64,000 nucleotides of DNA, from NCBI RefSeq assembly GCF_030052815.1, contig NC_079496.1, positions 14,275,100 to 14,339,099 on the forward strand. The letters run 5' to 3'. A program made the position numbers and the translations under genes. The notes beneath the pieces were generated by a model, which saw only the letters and a list, made by a program, of their open reading frames with translations, was not told the origin of the DNA and searched no databases. Origin of the DNA: Hevea brasiliensis (lineage: Eukaryota; Streptophyta; Magnoliopsida; Malpighiales; Euphorbiaceae). Below are positions 1 to 12,618 of the stretch, piece by piece. Every line of letters begins with the position of its first letter. Position 1 is the first letter of the stretch.

Positions 1-1170
<1,170 letters not shown>

Positions 1171-1213
1171 GAAGATAAAAATGCAGATGAAGAAGAAGGA
1201 AAGAGTGGGCCAC

Positions 1214-3000
1214 TGTGAATCAGATTTTATCTGTGAAAAAGAGGTGAACCGTCAGATGAAAAGAGATCAAACGTGAGGAGCGAAGGCAGAAGTGGAAATA
1301 TCCAGCGAAGGTGGAAATATCGGAGGACAGGTGGAGAACAGATAGGATTCCAAGGGTGTAGAATGAGCGTCAGTCCAGCAAGTGGCTTCCATGCTGCTAC
1401 GGTATTAAGTATTGCTTCGCTTTTTCTCTCTTGTCTCATGTGTATGTGGTGGGCCCTTGCTTCCAAAGATCAATTTTTGGTCATCTTTTTGTCGCTTTTC
1501 GTTTTCTTTTCCATGACCCAAATATCTTTTTTTTTTTTTAATTGCTTTCTTTGGATGGTTCTGTCGGCTAATGTATTATTAAAATATAAATTATTAATAA
1601 AATTAATTTAAATAATAATAATTAAAATTTAAAATAAGTTTAATTAAATTTGATACAGATTCGAATATTGAAAATAACATACGAATTCAAATGCATTCTC
1701 TGGAGTGATCTCATGCAGCTTGGAAAATCTGACTCGCGTATTGATTAATCCGTCTACGGCTGAAGGCTGGCGGCGGAAAAGGAGAGGGAATGGCGGTGAC
1801 TGAAGGAAGTATGGATGGGTAATGGGTTGGCTTTGAAGAAAATTTGGGGTCGGGCGTCGATTAGGATTGGCGAAGATGTGAAGAATAGTCTGCTACGATT
1901 CTTCCTACTTGATTATCAGAAAAGAACGGAAGAAGAGAGAAGATACTCTGAAGGCTGAAATTAATTCAACTACACCGTTTTGATTTCTTCTTCTTCTTTT
2001 ATTTTTATTTTTTTTTCAATAATAAATTTTGTTAAAAATTGACTGTATAGTAGAAAATAGCACTCTTTGTACAAGACGATCCATGATTAAATCAAGCAAC
2101 AAACCAAAGGCAAGGCATTTCTCATTGAATTCGCATCAAGCATGATTTGTATTTTTTTTTCTTTTAATGAATATTTTCTTTATTAAAATAATTAAATTTT
2201 TTCATTTAAATTGATAAAAAAATCAATAAAATTTTAATAAAATTTTAATTTTTAAATAAGTGATTAAAAATAAATTTTTATTTTTAAAAATTAAAAATTA
2301 AAAGATTTCATTCTATAAAAAAAAAAATTAATTAAATTAAAATTTTTATAAAATTTTATATTCCAAACAAAAGGATCTTAGAAAAGTGCTTTCCACCCTT
2401 CAAAATCCCCAAAAAGCAAAATTAGGGCCTCTATCAGTTATAGACCATTGAAGCCAAACTGGAGCTGGAGGCAACCCAAACTATCACAAAAAAATAGGAC
2501 AAGACAACCGACTACACTCAATTTTGGCACACGAATTTTACGAACTTCCACCCATCACTTAGGATTTGTTATTAAACCAACCTTGTCAATTCAGATTCAT
2601 AATTATTAGGATTAACTAATTGATCATTATCCGATTCTAAATGGATCAAACCCTCAATCAACAACACTGAGATAAACCAAAGGCTCAAACGATTGAGCGA
2701 AATTATCAGTTGGGTAGCAATGTGAAGTCTAATTCACGTCTTCCATCAATTCATCGCCCATCTGTCACATACGAATTGATCTTCTAGCAAATAGCATACA
2801 CAACTCGGAACAGATATATTCTCACAATTCAACTTCTGATAATAGTAATAATAATAATAATCATTTGCAATATAAGAGTATACAGTCACATATCCCATTA
2901 CCAACCCACATAAAATCCAGAAAGCTTAAAAAGAAACAACAGAAACAGAATTATGTGTCTCTTATCAAACCAACATGACTTAGATTCAACAGCTTAAACA
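1214..3000. other. Intergenic region between THI1 promoter and eIF1 3' end
   Basis: No gene supported. 1,480-1,640 and 2,150-2,350 are A+T-rich homopolymer runs. A less A+T-rich island at about 1,730-1,960 has no long reading frame. 2,400-3,000 is probably eIF1 downstream sequence. A short AAT-type microsatellite lies near 2,840-2,862. Confidence 0.6.
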
Positions 3001-3058
3001 TATGCTCACAGTTCAAACAGATCTTCTGCAAACATAGGAGGGGACTGCACCATACAGC

Positions 3059-3712
3059 TCAGAAACCATGAATTTTGATGTTTTCCTTCTTCACAATTCC
3101 AGCCTGCCAAAGAAACAAAACATATCAAAATTTTTTGAATAGAAATAACTCCCAACCAGAACTTCAAACTCGATGGTTAAATTCACCAAGCAAAATTGGT
3201 GATGGTAATTACCTGAACAAGGAATGTAGAGACGTTCTTCCGCTGATCACCTTGAAGCTGAATAACCTATACAAACACACTCAGTATCTCGTCTGAAGCA
3301 GTTAAAGCATAAATAAAGAAATTTGTTGCGAGGCCTAACACAAACCTGCCCTAATTCAGGGTCCTGCACCACTGTACCATTGCAGCAGAATTCCTTCTTG
3401 AGATCCTTGAGTATCTTGTTATAGCTGAATTCCTTCTTTAATCCCTGCACAGTAGTCAAGCTCTTCCTACCATTCCGTTGCTGTATACGAATATGCACAT
3501 ACTCTTTTGCACCAGCACCTGAGTCTTCAGCATTTGCATCAGCAAACGGATCTACCACAATGCAACATACAGTTAGATTTTCATGTGTCTCTACGTGAGT
3601 GCATATGAAGTCAAGATTTCACAGGCACCAGAAATAAAACTTGCAAATATCCACTGGTTCAAGCAGCTAGCTTACCAAAGGTAGTAGGAATCTGGGTTTC
3701 GAGCTCAGACAT
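3059..3712 (-). CDS. SUI1: Translation initiation factor eIF1 (SUI1 family), 113 aa
   Basis: Binds the 40S subunit near the P site and enforces start-codon selection. Four coding exons on the minus strand: 3712-3676, 3551-3346, 3266-3213 and 3103-3059, all with GT-AG introns and compatible phases (37, 206, 54, 45 nt). The product begins MSELETQIPTTFDPFADAN, has the SUI1 core HIRIQQRNGRKSLTTVQGL and CCNGTVVQDPELGQVIQLQG, and ends KKENIKIHGF. Its 113 residues are the usual plant length. Exon 2 read on its own looks like an ORF starting at a valine/methionine, but the real start is on the short upstream exon. No lesion seen. Confidence 0.96.
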
Positions 3713-3735
3713 GAAACTTGGCTGATCGAGGAAGC

Positions 3736-4408
3736 CTAACAACCAGAATGCTCAGACTTCAATTATTTGATATGCACTACACATCAGAGAAACCAAAAGC
3801 AATAAGTTCAAAGAGGTAATAAAGCTTGAACGAAAATGATACCACCTTGATACTTTACAATCATTTCCAACAACCACAGTATACATTTCTTAGAAAAAAA
3901 TTTGCAATCAATCTATTTTCCCATCAGTTGGTGCAGGCTAAAGAAAATTTGCAGCAGTGAGCAGCCAGAAAAACCAAAATTCAATGCATGTTTCTCCAAG
4001 AAACGTAAGGAAACCAGCGCAGGATTTACAAATTAACATAACAATGTTAACACTCAGCAACCATCATATCAAATCAAGCTACTAGGTTCTTAAAATATTT
4101 ATCTCAAGAACAATAAATACCAATGAAATGATGATACTAAAAAAAAAAAAAAAAAGGGAACTCAAACCAATAAACAACTAACAAAAGAAACAAGTATAAA
4201 CAACCATAAGGTCACAAACTCAAAATTTGTCCAAAAAACACCTCCATAGCACATCCGTACATGCATACAAAACCGCAAAATACAGACCACAACAACAGCA
4301 AAGTATGCCACCACACAAAGAGGAAACAAGATATAGACTCAAATGTTTATAATAACCATCAGATAATCACAACCAATTAAATCTCGAGAAAGATCACCTA
4401 TTCAAGTC

Positions 4409-4439
<31 letters not shown>

Positions 4440-4860
4440 GTGTGAGGATTAAAACCCCATATTAACATTGCAATCAATGGGACATATCCACAAATCTTCT
4501 TTTTTTTTTTTTTTCTGATGAATCGGAATTAAATATCAAAAATATAAACACAAAAAATAAGCTATAATTAAACAATAATCACCAGAACTTATTATACAAG
4601 AAACATATCAAACCTCATGTTTTTCTAATCTATTAATCAAATAGTCCAATTACAAAATATTTCTCAACAAACATGAAATCATAATCAAGAAGACGAATTA
4701 AAAAAATCCAATCTTGCCAGCAAAATTGAAATCGGAGGACTCAGGCAATAAAGATCTAACTATAAACAGGAAAATCCACAATTCAAAGAAATTAACGCAT
4801 AAAATTTAATTAGCAGAAAACGGAATGAATAGAAAAGATCGTAGGAGATAAAAGGATTAC
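3736..4860 (-). other. 5'-leader intron of eIF1 gene
   Basis: A donor (GGATCAG|GTAATC on the minus strand, boundary 4861/4860) and an acceptor (TTAG|GCTTCC, boundary 3736/3735) place a ~1.1-kb intron wholly in the 5' UTR, 23 bases before the ATG. It is T-rich on the sense strand, as plant introns are. Long leader introns are common in plant housekeeping genes and can raise expression. It contains an AAT microsatellite (4,409-4,439) and no ORF. Transcript data would settle the boundaries. Confidence 0.7.
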
Positions 4861-4907
4861 CTGATCCGAGGACTCGGGTTTCGCAATGAGGAGATCAAAT
4901 TAGAAAG

Positions 4908-4916
4908 AAACCCTAA
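4908..4916 (+). promoter_or_regulatory. Telo-box in eIF1 5' UTR/promoter
   Basis: AAACCCTAA, the plant telo-box found upstream of many translation-machinery genes, lies in the probable non-coding first exon of the eIF1 gene. Function here is inferred from known family usage. Confidence 0.55.
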
Positions 4917-4999
4917 AATCAGGCAAGTCCAAGCTCTCGGTGAAGCGAAGGTCGTGGGTAGCGAGAAAATGAAATGGAAAGATCCCGAATGCAGATATT

Positions 5000-5525
5000 T
5001 GTTAGATATAAAAGAGTGGACTCCATTTTTTTATTTAATTTTTTATTTTAAATTAATTAATTAATTAATCAATGGTTCGGTTTTTTTTTTTTAATTGCAG
5101 ACAATTTAACGTAGAAGAGAAGGGCGGCTTCTGTTGCTTTGAAGAGTGGGATTTTGTCGTCCACGCGCTGGGTTTGGTTACAATGTGTGGTTTTGATGGG
5201 TGGAAATTATCAAGTGGTTGTTGAATAAAGAGAGTAAAGATAGATAAGAGATGAGACGAGAGTGGATGATGAGTTTCCGATGAAGGGTAAAACTGTCAAT
5301 GAGAAAGGATTCGAAGGTGGAGGAAAACATTGTACTTTTTGTTAGGATAGACATGTCCCAGTCCAGCAAAGGTGCTTTGCGTCGATGCAAAGCAATTAAT
5401 CAAACGACGACGTTGGTAATATTCTTGACGTCAGGCAGAATACGATCCATACATTGGCCGAACGATGTCGTTTCAATGATGTCTGAAATTCAAATCATTT
5501 TTTTAGATAAAATTTAAACGCTTTC

Positions 5526-5595
<70 letters not shown>

Positions 5596-6360
5596 AGTTG
5601 ATTTGTTTGATAATAATTTATATATAAAAAATATTTTTTTAAAAATATTTTTTCATTAAAATATTTTTTATTTTTTAATTATAATATTAAATTAATAATA
5701 TATATTTATATTATATATAATTATGTATTTTTATATTTTAATAAAATTATTAAAATTTAAAAAATAAAAAATAACTTCCTCTTTTTTAGCTTTTCCTTCA
5801 ATTAAAAAATACTTTTTATTAACTTACTATTCTAAATATTTTAAATGTTAAAAAATATAAAAAAAATATTTTCATCATTTCAATAAAATATTTTATAAAA
5901 TTATATAAAAGCTACTTTCATCATTTCAATAATTATTTTCCAAATAAAACTAAATTTAAATAATTTTATTGATGTAAAATAAAAATTGAATGTATGAAAC
6001 CAACCAATTCAATTACATCAATTTTAAATGAATAAAACTCAAAGTTTAAATTAATAGATAATGAAGAAAAAAAATTAGAATTATACTTTTTTTAACTTTA
6101 GTATATTATGTTTATACCAAATAATAAATTAAATGATAAACGAGTAAATTTAAGTCTCTCAAATATTATGCTTTCTAGCTACCGAGAATTATACGCAGAA
6201 CTGCAAACGAAACAGGCTTATTAATTTACAAAAATGGAGGAAGAAAAACAACAGTTCATTCATGGAGGGGAATGACAGATCCTTTCGCTTATAATTTCTA
6301 CAAGTAGCACCTCATAATCTACGTCTAAGCTCACCATCTTCCAAACAAAACACTTAATCA
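5000..6360. other. Intergenic, A+T-rich
   Basis: No gene supported. It includes the eIF1 upstream region (5,000-5,500) and then very A+T-rich DNA. Confidence 0.6.
5529..5590. repeat. (TA)n microsatellite
   Basis: Uninterrupted TA dinucleotides for about 62 bases. Confidence 0.97.
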
Positions 6361-6365
6361 CTGGT

Positions 6366-6424
6366 CATGCAAAGCACCCCCGTACTCGCCATGCAAAGCC
6401 CTAACCTCCCAGTTCCCATGAATA
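6366..6424 (+). promoter_or_regulatory. Seed-type promoter elements of the 2S albumin pseudogene
   Basis: Two RY motifs (CATGCA at 6,366 and 6,390) precede a degraded TATA site: ATGAATA at 6,418-6,424, where the related gene at 15,253 has ATAAATA. RY motifs are B3 (ABI3/FUS3)-bound elements of seed-storage genes. Confidence 0.55.
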
Positions 6425-6466
6425 ACCCTCTTCACCTCCCTTCACACAGCACCCCCATGATCCACA

Positions 6467-6853
6467 ATGACAAAGCTCACCATCCTTGTGCTCACTTTCA
6501 TAGCTCTCCTCTTGCTGGTTGACGCTTCCATCCACCGAATCACTGTGGTCATCATCGAAGATGAAGAAAAGGAAAATCCAAGAAAGAAAAGCTGTCGCAA
6601 GCAGGTACAGCAGCAGCAGAATCTCAGCCATTGCCAGGAGTATGTGAGGCAACAAATCGAGTACGGGGAGCAACTTTTAATCATCATCATCGTCACAACG
6701 ATGGAGATTACACTGAAGAGTGCTGCTAGCAGCTCCGGCGGGTTCATGTCATGTGCCTCTGTGATGGTCTGTTGCAGGCAGTTCAGCAGCTACAAATTAA
6801 GGGACAACTTGAGGTGGAGGATGTTGAGGATGCTTACTGGATTGCTAGGAATA
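6467..6853 (+). pseudogene. 2S albumin pseudogene, 5' part (interrupted by copia element)
   Basis: Starts MTKLTILVLTFIALLLLVDA, a signal peptide nearly matching the intact gene at 13,563, then the small subunit with CRKQVQQQQNLSHCQEY. Relative to the paralogue there are three lesions. Two extra T's after CAACTT (about 6,675-6,680) shift the frame. In the original frame the paralogue's CCDEL becomes CC-stop (TAG). The copia element is inserted after codons for DAYWIAR. In the shifted frame the double-Cys, CLC and following large-subunit residues are still recognisable. The ORF that reads through the shift gives a meaningless tail. The remainder of the gene is at 11,809-11,872. Not expected to give a folded albumin. 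Confidence 0.9.
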
Positions 6854-7047
6854 TGAACAAACTTGCTTAGAAAGAATTGAGAAAAATGGTAACTGCTGTA
6901 TATTCATCTGAAAACAGAAACAGAGTCCGTGTCTTTATATACAACTCTAGCACACATGCTAAAAAAGAGGAAAAATAAATTATAACAGCTGTGAAACAGC
7001 TTATATGACAAGCCACTTATTTTAATCCAGCTCAGCAGTCTTCTACA
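6854..7047 (-). repeat. Copia 3' LTR (194 bp)
   Basis: Matches 11,615-11,808 except for three transitions. Preceded, in element orientation, by a G-rich polypurine tract. Confidence 0.97.
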
Positions 7048-7055
7048 TCCCCCCC

Positions 7056-7622
7056 TCAAGTTGGATCATGTGGAAGTGACACAAGAGACAACTTAGAAAC
7101 AAACTGACTATGGAGCTCAGAGGTTAGAGGCTTGGTAAAAATATCTGCCAACTGTAATTGTGAAGAGACATAAGATGGAGCAATAAAACCTTTCTTCAAC
7201 TGTTCCCTAACAATATGACAGTCTATGTCAATATGTTTAGTCCTCTCATGGAAGACTGGATTGGCTGCAATATGTAGAGCAGCTTGATTGTCACATCGCA
7301 ATGAAATAGGCAATTCAATGGGAATCTGCAGATCTTTAAAAATATAAGAAATCCATAACAATTCACAAACTGTTGAAGCCAAGGCTCTATACTCAGCTTC
7401 TGCAGATGATTTGGAGACTGTATTTTGCTTTTTGGTCTTCCAAGAGATAAGAGAATTACCAAGAAAGATGCAAAAACCAGTAAGGGATTTTCTAGAAAAC
7501 ACACATGATGCCCAATCAGCATCACAATATGCTGATAACCTCAAATCACAATCTGCTGAAAAATATAATCCTCTAGATGGACAGGATTTTAAGTATCTTA
7601 AAACATGCATAGCTGCATCCAT
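7056..7622 (-). pseudogene. Copia RNase H domain
   Basis: Carries the copia RNase H signatures AYCDADWASC, SSAEAEYRALA, LRCDNQAALHIAANP, HERTKHIDIDCHIVRE and ADIFTKPL, and ends shortly before the polypurine tract. The domain itself is open, but it is separated by frame breaks from the reverse transcriptase upstream of it. Confidence 0.93.
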
Positions 7623-8605
7623 GTGAGGCTTCTAGGCAATCGACATAAATCGAGATAAATGTTGAATCGCATAATCGATGTCAGTCTAGTTATATTAATA
7701 TACAATAGCCTCCCAATAAGTCTTCTATAAGAATCAGTTCGGATAATAAGTCACGAATCAGAGACAATTGCGTGCCTTTAGGCAAAGGAAACAAAGTCGG
7801 TTTTGCATTTGTCATACTGACCGCTAACACATCAAGTATAAATTTCCTTTGACTAAGAATCGTGCGTAACCCGACTGTGCCACTTCCAATCCTAGAAAGT
7901 ACTTCATAAATCCCAAGTCTTTAATTGTGAACTTGGAATGAAAAGCTTGTTTAACAGTGGCAATAGCTTCTGAACTAGTGCCGGTAATTATAGCATCATC
8001 TACATACACTAAAAGAGCCATAAATTGGTTGGAATCTGTTTTTGCAAAAAGACAATGATCATTCTTGGACTGAAGAAATCCAAGAGAGTGAAGAAAACTA
8101 GTAAATTGTGTTCCATTGTCTAAGCCTGCTTCAATCCATACAAAGATCTTTTTAAAAGACAGACTTGACCAGGTTTAGCTTTTTCATACCCCTGTGGTGG
8201 ATGCATATATACCTCTTCATCCAAGTATCCATGAAGGAATGCATTATTTATATCTAACTGATAAATCGGCCATCTTTTAATAGTTGCTAATACAATGAAT
8301 ATTCTCACTGTAACTAGTTTAGCTACAGGAGAAAACCTGTCCTTGTAATCAAGTCCTTCTACTTGATTATATCCTTTAGCAACTAATCTAGCCTTGAACC
8401 TCTCTATTTCACCATTAGGCTTACACTTCACCTTATATACCCACTTAGACCCAATAGCCTTTTTCCCTTTTGGCAAAGGTGTTAACACCCAAGTTTCATT
8501 CCTTTCCAAAGCGCATACCTCACTGCATAGCTTGAATCCAATTAATGTCTGTTGAAGCTTGTGAAAAAGTTGTAGGTTCATGAATAGTAGACACATTATG
8601 AACAA
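7623..8605 (-). pseudogene. Copia reverse transcriptase, frame-broken
   Basis: 8,605-8,120 encodes the N-terminal part ([52 protein letters not shown]). 8,021-7,824 encodes the YVDD catalytic box (LLVYVDDAIITG) and FTIKDLGFMKYFLGLEVA. The stretch 7,622-7,824 reads as a degraded link in which a canonical D-I-S-Y-A-V-Q motif appears as D-I-D-Y-A-I-Q (see findings). Confidence 0.9.
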
Positions 8606-10057
8606 AGGAAGAATGAGAAGGTGTAAAAAAAATAACAGGGTTGAGGAAAAAACCTGATTTGTTGGCTGAGCAAGTGATAGCTAGTGAAGGAGAGTCTGCA
8701 GAAGCTAGATTAACAAAATCCTTTAACCATACTGGTTTAGAAACTGTTCTAGTTGATCTTCTTAAAGGAGGATGAGGTGAAGGTAAAGAAAGAGAAGATG
8801 AGTCATTAGAAAGAGGTAAAGAAGATAAAGAAGGTAAAGAATTAGGTGGGGAATGATGAGAATCATTATCATTGATAGTAACATCTGTGACAGTTGATAA
8901 AGGCTCATTTGCAACATTATCAATTGGTTTAGGAAGAACAACAGAATCAGAAAAAATAACAGGAGTAGAAGAAAAAATAGAATGAAAGGGAAAATGATTT
9001 TCAAAAAATTTGACATCTCTACTTACATATATTTTCTTATCCTTCAAACTATACAACTTATACCCTTTATTCACTCCTGAATAACCAATGAAAACAGATT
9101 GAATTGCCCTATCATCAAACTTATCCTTGTAAGGATTGAGATTGACAAAGATAACACAAACAACCAAACACTCTCATATGACTATAACTGGTGATTTATG
9201 GTAAAGTAGCTCATATGGTGTGAGCCAATTAAATTTTTGCATGGGCAACCTATTGATGATATATGTGGTCATTAAGACACATTGCACTAAAACTCTTTAG
9301 GTAATCGTGCTTGTATCCTTAAAGCTCGCAAGATCTAGAAGATGCCTATGTTTTCTTTCAACAATCCCATTCATTGTGGGGTATAGGGACATGTTCTTTG
9401 ATGAATTATACCTCTATTGGACACCAATTGAGCAAAATTACTATTTACAAACTCAAGACCATTATCAGTCCTAATAATCTTAACCATAGTATTAAACTGA
9501 GTGTTAACCAACTGAAGAAATTTAGATATAGTAGCAACACTTTGAGACTTGTTATGTAACATGTAAGTCCAAGTAGCCCTAGTCTTATCATCAACTATGG
9601 TAAGAAAATATTTGGCCCCAGTGACTGAAGTAACTTTATAAGGTCCCCAAATATCTACATGAACTAACTCAAACTCATGTTGTGCTTGTGTCTCTCTAAA
9701 AGGAAAAGGCAATCTACTTTGCTTTGCCAAAGGACACACAAAACAATCAAAAGATTTGTCTCCTGAAATACACCCTTCAATTCCCAAAATGTGATTCATT
9801 TTCTTGAATGACACATGCCCTAATCTAGCATGTAAAGTAGAGATATCAACTTTGGAAACAACATTAGAACTAGAACAAATGTAATTCTCTTTATTGATTC
9901 TTGAATTAGAGATCATGGTATTTATAGGTGAAGAAATCAAGAAATTGTTTTGCAAACTCAACAAACAATCGTTTATACTAGAAGCCAAAAAACCAGATTT
10001 ATCTAGCTTATAGAGCCCTGCAACTTCATGTGCCACTGCTATCACTTTCTCGACCAA
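8520..10057 (-). pseudogene. Copia integrase region
   Basis: 9,371-10,057 has the pre-integrase HHCC zinc finger (LHARLGHVSFKKMNHI, CFVCPLAKQSRLPF) and the catalytic core (VHVDIWGPY, YFLTIVDDKTRATW, RTDNGLEFVNS). 8,520-9,167 carries the C-terminal region (DRAIQSVFIGYSGVNKGYKL). The two pieces are separated by a frame break near 9,170-9,370. Confidence 0.92.
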
Positions 10058-10466
10058 GGTCCTGAAAGAGACAACAAGAGGGATAAAAAATAAGTGTGAT
10101 TCTAGTTGTTTTTAACAATTTACTGACTGATAGTAAATTGTACTTGAATTTTGGCAAATAAAAAATATCATGAAGGCAAATGTTAGAGCTCAACATCATG
10201 GTACCTACTTGTGAAACTTGATTTTTAGTACCATCAGGTAAATGAACTGTGATAGGGTTAGGTAAGGTTTGAAAGGAATTAAAAAGGTTTTGAACAGGTG
10301 ACATATGGTCAGTGGCACCTGTGTCTATGATCCATGAACATACATCTAATTCACTTGCACAACATGCGTTAATAAGACTAAAGTTACCAGCAAAAGATGT
10401 GACACTATGAAGAGTAGTGTTGCCTGAATAATTCTGATTGACAGGTCCCATCACATTAGCCGCCAC
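10026..10466 (-). pseudogene. Copia aspartic protease
   Basis: Contains WIIDTGATDHMSP, the copia protease active-site motif, followed by LPDGT and YLPKFKYNLLSVSKL. Overlaps the integrase ORF in another frame, consistent with a small indel between domains that were once one polyprotein. Confidence 0.92.
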
Positions 10467-10610
10467 GGATGCCTTTCCTTTATCAACCTTTGCAATTCTT
10501 GTTGAATTGACCCCAATCTCACACTTAGATCTTCAATACGTGATTATCTTCACAAGCCTCTAGTGGCGTATCCATTGCATTCATATTTGTAAACAATCGA
10601 CCGCCTCTAT

Positions 10611-11535
10611 CTACTTGTGCTGCAGAGATTTATATTGTCTAGGTTGATTCTTATTCCTAGACTTCCACCAATCTGGATATCCAACCAATTTGAAACACGT
10701 CTCCCTTATATGCCCATCCATATTGCAGTAATTGCAATGTCCCTTCTTAGGATCATATTTCTTCTGTTCTTTCTTAACACCTTGCCCCTTAGAAAACAAA
10801 GCCACCTCACGATTAATTCGGAAAAATTAGATGCAATTTGTTTGTGAGCTTCAAACTTTGTAATCACGAGTAAGCCTTGTTTATTGATGGAAGAGGATCT
10901 CAATAAAATTTGATTCCTTGCTTGTTCAAAACTCTCATCAAGTCCCATGAGAAATCGCATCAATTTGTTCCTATTAGTTATATCTGCAAGTTCTTTTGCA
11001 AAGACCACAACTACATGCGATCAAGCACTCAATCGATGCAAGCTCATCCCAAAGCTTTTTAATCTTGTAAAATATTCAGCCATCGATCCATTTCCTTGAT
11101 CGATTGAACTTATTTTCCTTTGAATCGTAAATCAAATGTCCATTATTCTCTCCATACCTCTCACTATTTCATTCCACAATTCCTAGTCAAGCAAAGGTAT
11201 ATGAATGCCTCAACCAACTCCTTAGACATAGAGTTCAAGATCCAGGATGTAACCATGTAGTCACATTGTTTCCACTTCTCATAACCCTCAGATCCCTCTT
11301 CTGGTTCCAGAATAGAACCATCCACAAACCCTAACTTCTGTTTGGCTCCCAATGCTATTTTCATAGCACGACACCAAGATCGAAAATTACTCCCTATCAA
11401 AGGTGCCGAAACTAAAATCATACCTGGATGGTCGGACCCTAGCAAACTCATTGGATCTCCGCTAACCTGATTCCGAGTAGCTTCGCGTTCTACCGTCGCA
11501 GAATTTCGATCTCGATTAACAACTTCTTCATCCAT
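10611..11535 (-). pseudogene. Copia Gag with CCHC zinc knuckle, frame-broken
   Basis: 11,535-11,164 encodes the Gag N-terminus (HPGMILVSAPLIGSNFRSW, then CRAMKIALGAK). 11,008-10,706 encodes the mid-Gag (RNKLMRFLMGLDESFEQAR). 10,805-10,611 holds a CX2CX4HX4C knuckle (CNYCNMDGHIRETC). The intervening patch 11,010-11,163 is disordered. Confidence 0.9.
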
Positions 11536-11602
11536 TTCCTCAACTCAATCTTCCAGCTTCTTTAGGTTTACTTCAAAGAAACAAACCCTAGAATTGAACC
11601 TT

Positions 11603-11614
11603 GCTCTGATACCA
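11603..11614 (-). other. Copia primer-binding site (tRNA-iMet)
   Basis: TGGTATCAGAGC on the minus strand, directly abutting the 5' LTR. Confidence 0.93.
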
Positions 11615-11808
11615 TGAACAAACTTGCTTAGAAAGAATTGAGAAAAATGGTAACTGCTGTATATTCATCTGAAAACAGAAACAGAGTCTGTGTCTTTATA
11701 TACAACTCTAGCACACATGCTAAAAAAGAGGAAAAATAAATTACAACAGCTGTGAAACAGTTTATATGACAAGCCACTTATTTTAATCCAGCTCAGCAGT
11801 CTTCTACA
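11615..11808 (-). repeat. Copia 5' LTR (194 bp)
   Basis: Partner of 6,854-7,047. TG...CA ends, followed by the target duplication GAATA. Confidence 0.97.
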
Positions 11809-11872
11809 GAATATACAAGAAACGTGCGGCTTAAAACCAGATCAGTACCGATTGCACTCGAAGAGTTCGTGA
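11809..11872 (+). pseudogene. 2S albumin pseudogene, 3' remnant
   Basis: Continues the gene broken at 6,853. After the duplicated GAATA the frame reads an ETCGLKP-like stretch that lines up with the RCGLRP C-terminus of the paralogue at 13,563, then a TGA at 11,870. The last cysteine of the paralogue (GHC) is replaced by Tyr (QYR), a further loss. Confidence 0.85.
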
Positions 11873-12564
11873 TTCTCAGGGGGAAGGTGCGCAGACGATA
11901 AAAAGATAACAAATTTCAATTTTCAATATCCATATTTCACAGTTAAGAATCTCAATAACAGATTTTAAATTCAAACAACAAATTTCAATTTTTAATAGTA
12001 GCATTTAATATAATACTACAGCATAATTTTATATTTTAACATTCAACGACGATGAGAAGATGCGACTAATGAGGATGTGAGTAAGAGACTACTAGATAAC
12101 GAGAGTAAGCGATTCTACGTGTTGGCCTATTAGCTAGCTCAGTGGTAGAGATAATATTCCTAAGCATTGCGATGCAATCATATCACATCTCAAATATTTT
12201 TAAGCTTTCACGGTTTTAATCTTAGGTTGAGAGTGAAAAAATTAAAATATCATAAAAAAAAATTTTAATTAAATTTTAAGCGTGTGTAAACATATTTTTA
12301 AACTAATTAATGTCTTAAAATAATATTTTATATTTATTATGATAAATAATAACTAATTAAAATTTTTCTTATACAAGGGTTAAATAAAAAAGAGATAAAT
12401 TTTTATGTTAAAAAGATTTATTTCAATAATTAATTTATTTTTATAATTGGTATTAAAAATAATAATTTTAAATATTAAGTTTGATTAATTATTATTTTAA
12501 AATTTAAAGAAAATTTTTTGAGATAAATTAATAAAATGGGTTATTAAATTAAAATTTTTAATAA

Positions 12565-12618
<54 letters not shown>

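Larger units (their letters stand above)
6854..11808 (-). mobile_element. Complete Ty1/copia LTR retrotransposon, 4,955 bp
   Basis: Bounded by two 194-bp LTRs (TG...CA) and a perfect 5-bp target duplication GAATA (6,849-6,853 and 11,809-11,813). Transcribed on the minus strand: 5' LTR at 11,615-11,808, primer-binding site 11,603-11,614 (complementary to initiator-Met tRNA), polypurine tract 7,048-7,058, 3' LTR 6,854-7,047. Domain order Gag, protease, integrase, reverse transcriptase, RNase H is the copia order. Coding is broken into several frames, so it is non-autonomous now. The LTRs differ at only 3 positions by eye, all C/T transitions, so the insertion is recent. The target was the 2S albumin gene. 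Confidence 0.97.

Noticed and set aside
1730..1960. Possible short exon starting ATGGCGGTGACTG
   Set aside because: The frame closes after ten codons; no splice-consistent continuation or known protein could be supported.
3247..3558. Single-exon reading of eIF1 (103 aa)
   Set aside because: Ends in intron sequence; splicing to 3,266-3,213 and 3,103-3,059 restores the conserved SUI1 C-terminus.
5007..5014. Plus-strand TATAAAAG near 5,007
   Set aside because: No gene follows on the plus strand; it overlaps the region upstream of the eIF1 gene by chance.
12131..12220. Functional tRNA gene
   Set aside because: Only an A box is present; no B box, acceptor stem or cloverleaf.
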